From WTGA01 sp965231865 (GTDB lineage Bacteria; Pseudomonadota; Gammaproteobacteria; Arenicellales; Poriferihabitantaceae): a stretch of DNA of 64,000 nucleotides. The stretch spans positions 1 through 64,000 of the forward strand of contig CBDDOJ010000002.1 of NCBI GenBank assembly GCA_965231865.1. The letters run 5' to 3'. Under the pieces are notes generated by a model, which saw only the letters and a program-made list of their open reading frames with translations, had not been told where the DNA came from and ran no database searches. Made by a program: the position numbers and the translations under genes. Shown in pieces: positions 63,177 through 64,000 of the stretch (position 1 is its first letter; each line of letters begins with the position of its first letter).

Positions 63177-64000
63177 ATGAACATGAACTGGAACTATCCC
63201 ACCGCCGTGCGCGTCGGTACCGGCCGAATTGGAGAAATTGCCGAAGTCTGCGCGCAGTTCGACCTGTCCGCCCCACTGCTGGTCACCGACCCGGGAGTCG
63301 CCGCATTGCCCATGACCCGGGATATTGTGCGCACCTGCACCGATGCGGGATTGAGGATCCGAATTTTCAGCGACATAAAGCCCAATCCAACGGGAACGAA
63401 TATTGACAGGGGGATTGCCGCCTATCAATCCGGCCGCCATGATGGGGTCATCGCACTGGGCGGCGGCAGTGGACTTGACGCAGGGAAGGCCGTGGCGGTG
63501 GGGGTGAATCAAGCCTGTTCCATCTGGGACCTGGAAGACATTGGTGACAACTGGAAACAAGCCCAGGCCAGCCTGATTCCACCTGTCATCGCCGTCCCGA
63601 CCACGGCAGGAACCGGTTCGGAAGTCGGTCGTGCAGCGGTGATTGTCAAGGAAGACGAGCATCGCAAGGTGATTGTCTTTCATCCCAAAATGTGCCCGGA
63701 CTGCGTCATTCTCGACCCGGAATTGACCATCGGGCTGCCTCCCATGCTCACCGCCGCAACCGGAATGGATGCACTGTCCCACAACCTGGAAGCATTTTGT
63801 TCTCCGCTGTTCCATCCCATGGCCGAGGGCATTGCTGTGGAAGGAATTCGATTGATCAAGGAATTCCTGCCTGCCGCAGTGGCCGACGGCGGCAATCTCG
63901 AGGCCAGGACCCAGATGCTGGTGGCCTCTTCCATGGGGGCCACTGCCTTTCAGCGGGGCCTGGGAGCCATGCATGCCCTGGCCCACCCCCTGGGGGCGGT
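63177..64000 (+). CDS. Iron-containing alcohol dehydrogenase (truncated by window end)
   Basis: A frame from ATG 63177 (or ATG 63183) stays open to the window edge, about 274 residues. NAD motif ALGGGSGLDAGKAVA, PTTAGTGSEVGR, metal ligands Asp in GMDALSH, His in NLEAFCSP and MHALAHPLG agree with group III iron-dependent alcohol dehydrogenases. It would interconvert alcohols and aldehydes with NAD(P). The C-terminal domain is outside the window. Confidence 0.9.
   Translation, partial: MNMNWNYPTAVRVGTGRIGEIAEVCAQFDLSAPLLVTDPGVAALPMTRDIVRTCTDAGLRIRIFSDIKPNPTGTNIDRGIAAYQSGRHDGVIALGGGSGLDAGKAVAVGVNQACSIWDLEDIGDNWKQAQASLIPPVIAVPTTAGTGSEVGRAAVIVKEDEHRKVIVFHPKMCPDCVILDPELTIGLPPMLTAATGMDALSHNLEAFCSPLFHPMAEGIAVEGIRLIKEFLPAAVADGGNLEARTQMLVASSMGATAFQRGLGAMHALAHPLGA

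Overview
The window reads as about 64 kb of chromosome from a gammaproteobacterium of moderate-to-high GC content. Gene order supports this: glnE, ilvE, a small zf-CHCC gene and waaF run together; yicC, gmk, rpoZ and spoT run together; and nagZ sits next to a cytosolic YkuD enzyme. The mix of Fe/2-oxoglutarate dioxygenases, FAH hydrolase, creatinase-like M24 enzyme and many small-molecule exporters fits a free-living aerobic heterotroph. The order cannot be fixed from this sequence. No rRNA, tRNA or CRISPR array was seen.

Left part (1-15.9 kb): a minus-strand operon of RND adaptor, RND pump (broken by one frameshift), EamA exporter and gamma-glutamyltransferase. A carboxylesterase follows, then a sulfotransferase/MATE pair, an MFS transporter, a PLP decarboxylase, a UMF1-type MFS protein, a cupin/FAH pair and a ketopantoate-reductase-like gene.

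16-17.8 kb is a small accessory patch: an MNT-HEPN toxin-antitoxin pair with a readable promoter/operator, then the wreck of an antibiotic-biosynthesis-monooxygenase gene. Next come the split class II ribonucleotide reductase (nrdJb, nrdJa) with a possible pair of NrdR boxes, and the core block waaF-zf-ilvE-glnE-M48 protease.

28-37.7 kb is a plus-strand housekeeping block: yicC, gmk, rpoZ, spoT, a tyrosine phosphatase, a YkuD enzyme, nagZ and a glutamine amidotransferase. The SpoT homologue keeps its hydrolase motifs but has lost key synthetase residues. The YkuD protein has no signal peptide, overlaps nagZ and is probably a cytosolic peptidoglycan-recycling L,D-carboxypeptidase.

37.7-49.7 kb holds an MFS transporter, an M24 enzyme, cystathionine beta-synthase, a FitA-like antitoxin with a wrecked toxin, an Hsp20 gene with a sigma-32-type promoter, DUF1223/msrB, HAD/VOC, cca, a lipoprotein peptidase and trhO.

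49.7-57.2 kb is the most unusual part. A segment covering the trhO 5' end and an EamA 3' end occurs twice, and a PhyH-family gene lies between the copies. That protein has His-X-Gly where the iron-binding His-X-Asp should be, the signature of Fe/2OG halogenases. A TauD enzyme, a normal PhyH enzyme, a monooxygenase, a quinone oxidoreductase and a GFA protein follow. A group II intron with no reverse transcriptase (domain V near 56.4 kb) fills the next 0.9 kb. The right end carries an SDR, an Atm1-type ABC transporter, an omega-amidase/aminotransferase pair, exonuclease III and a truncated iron alcohol dehydrogenase.
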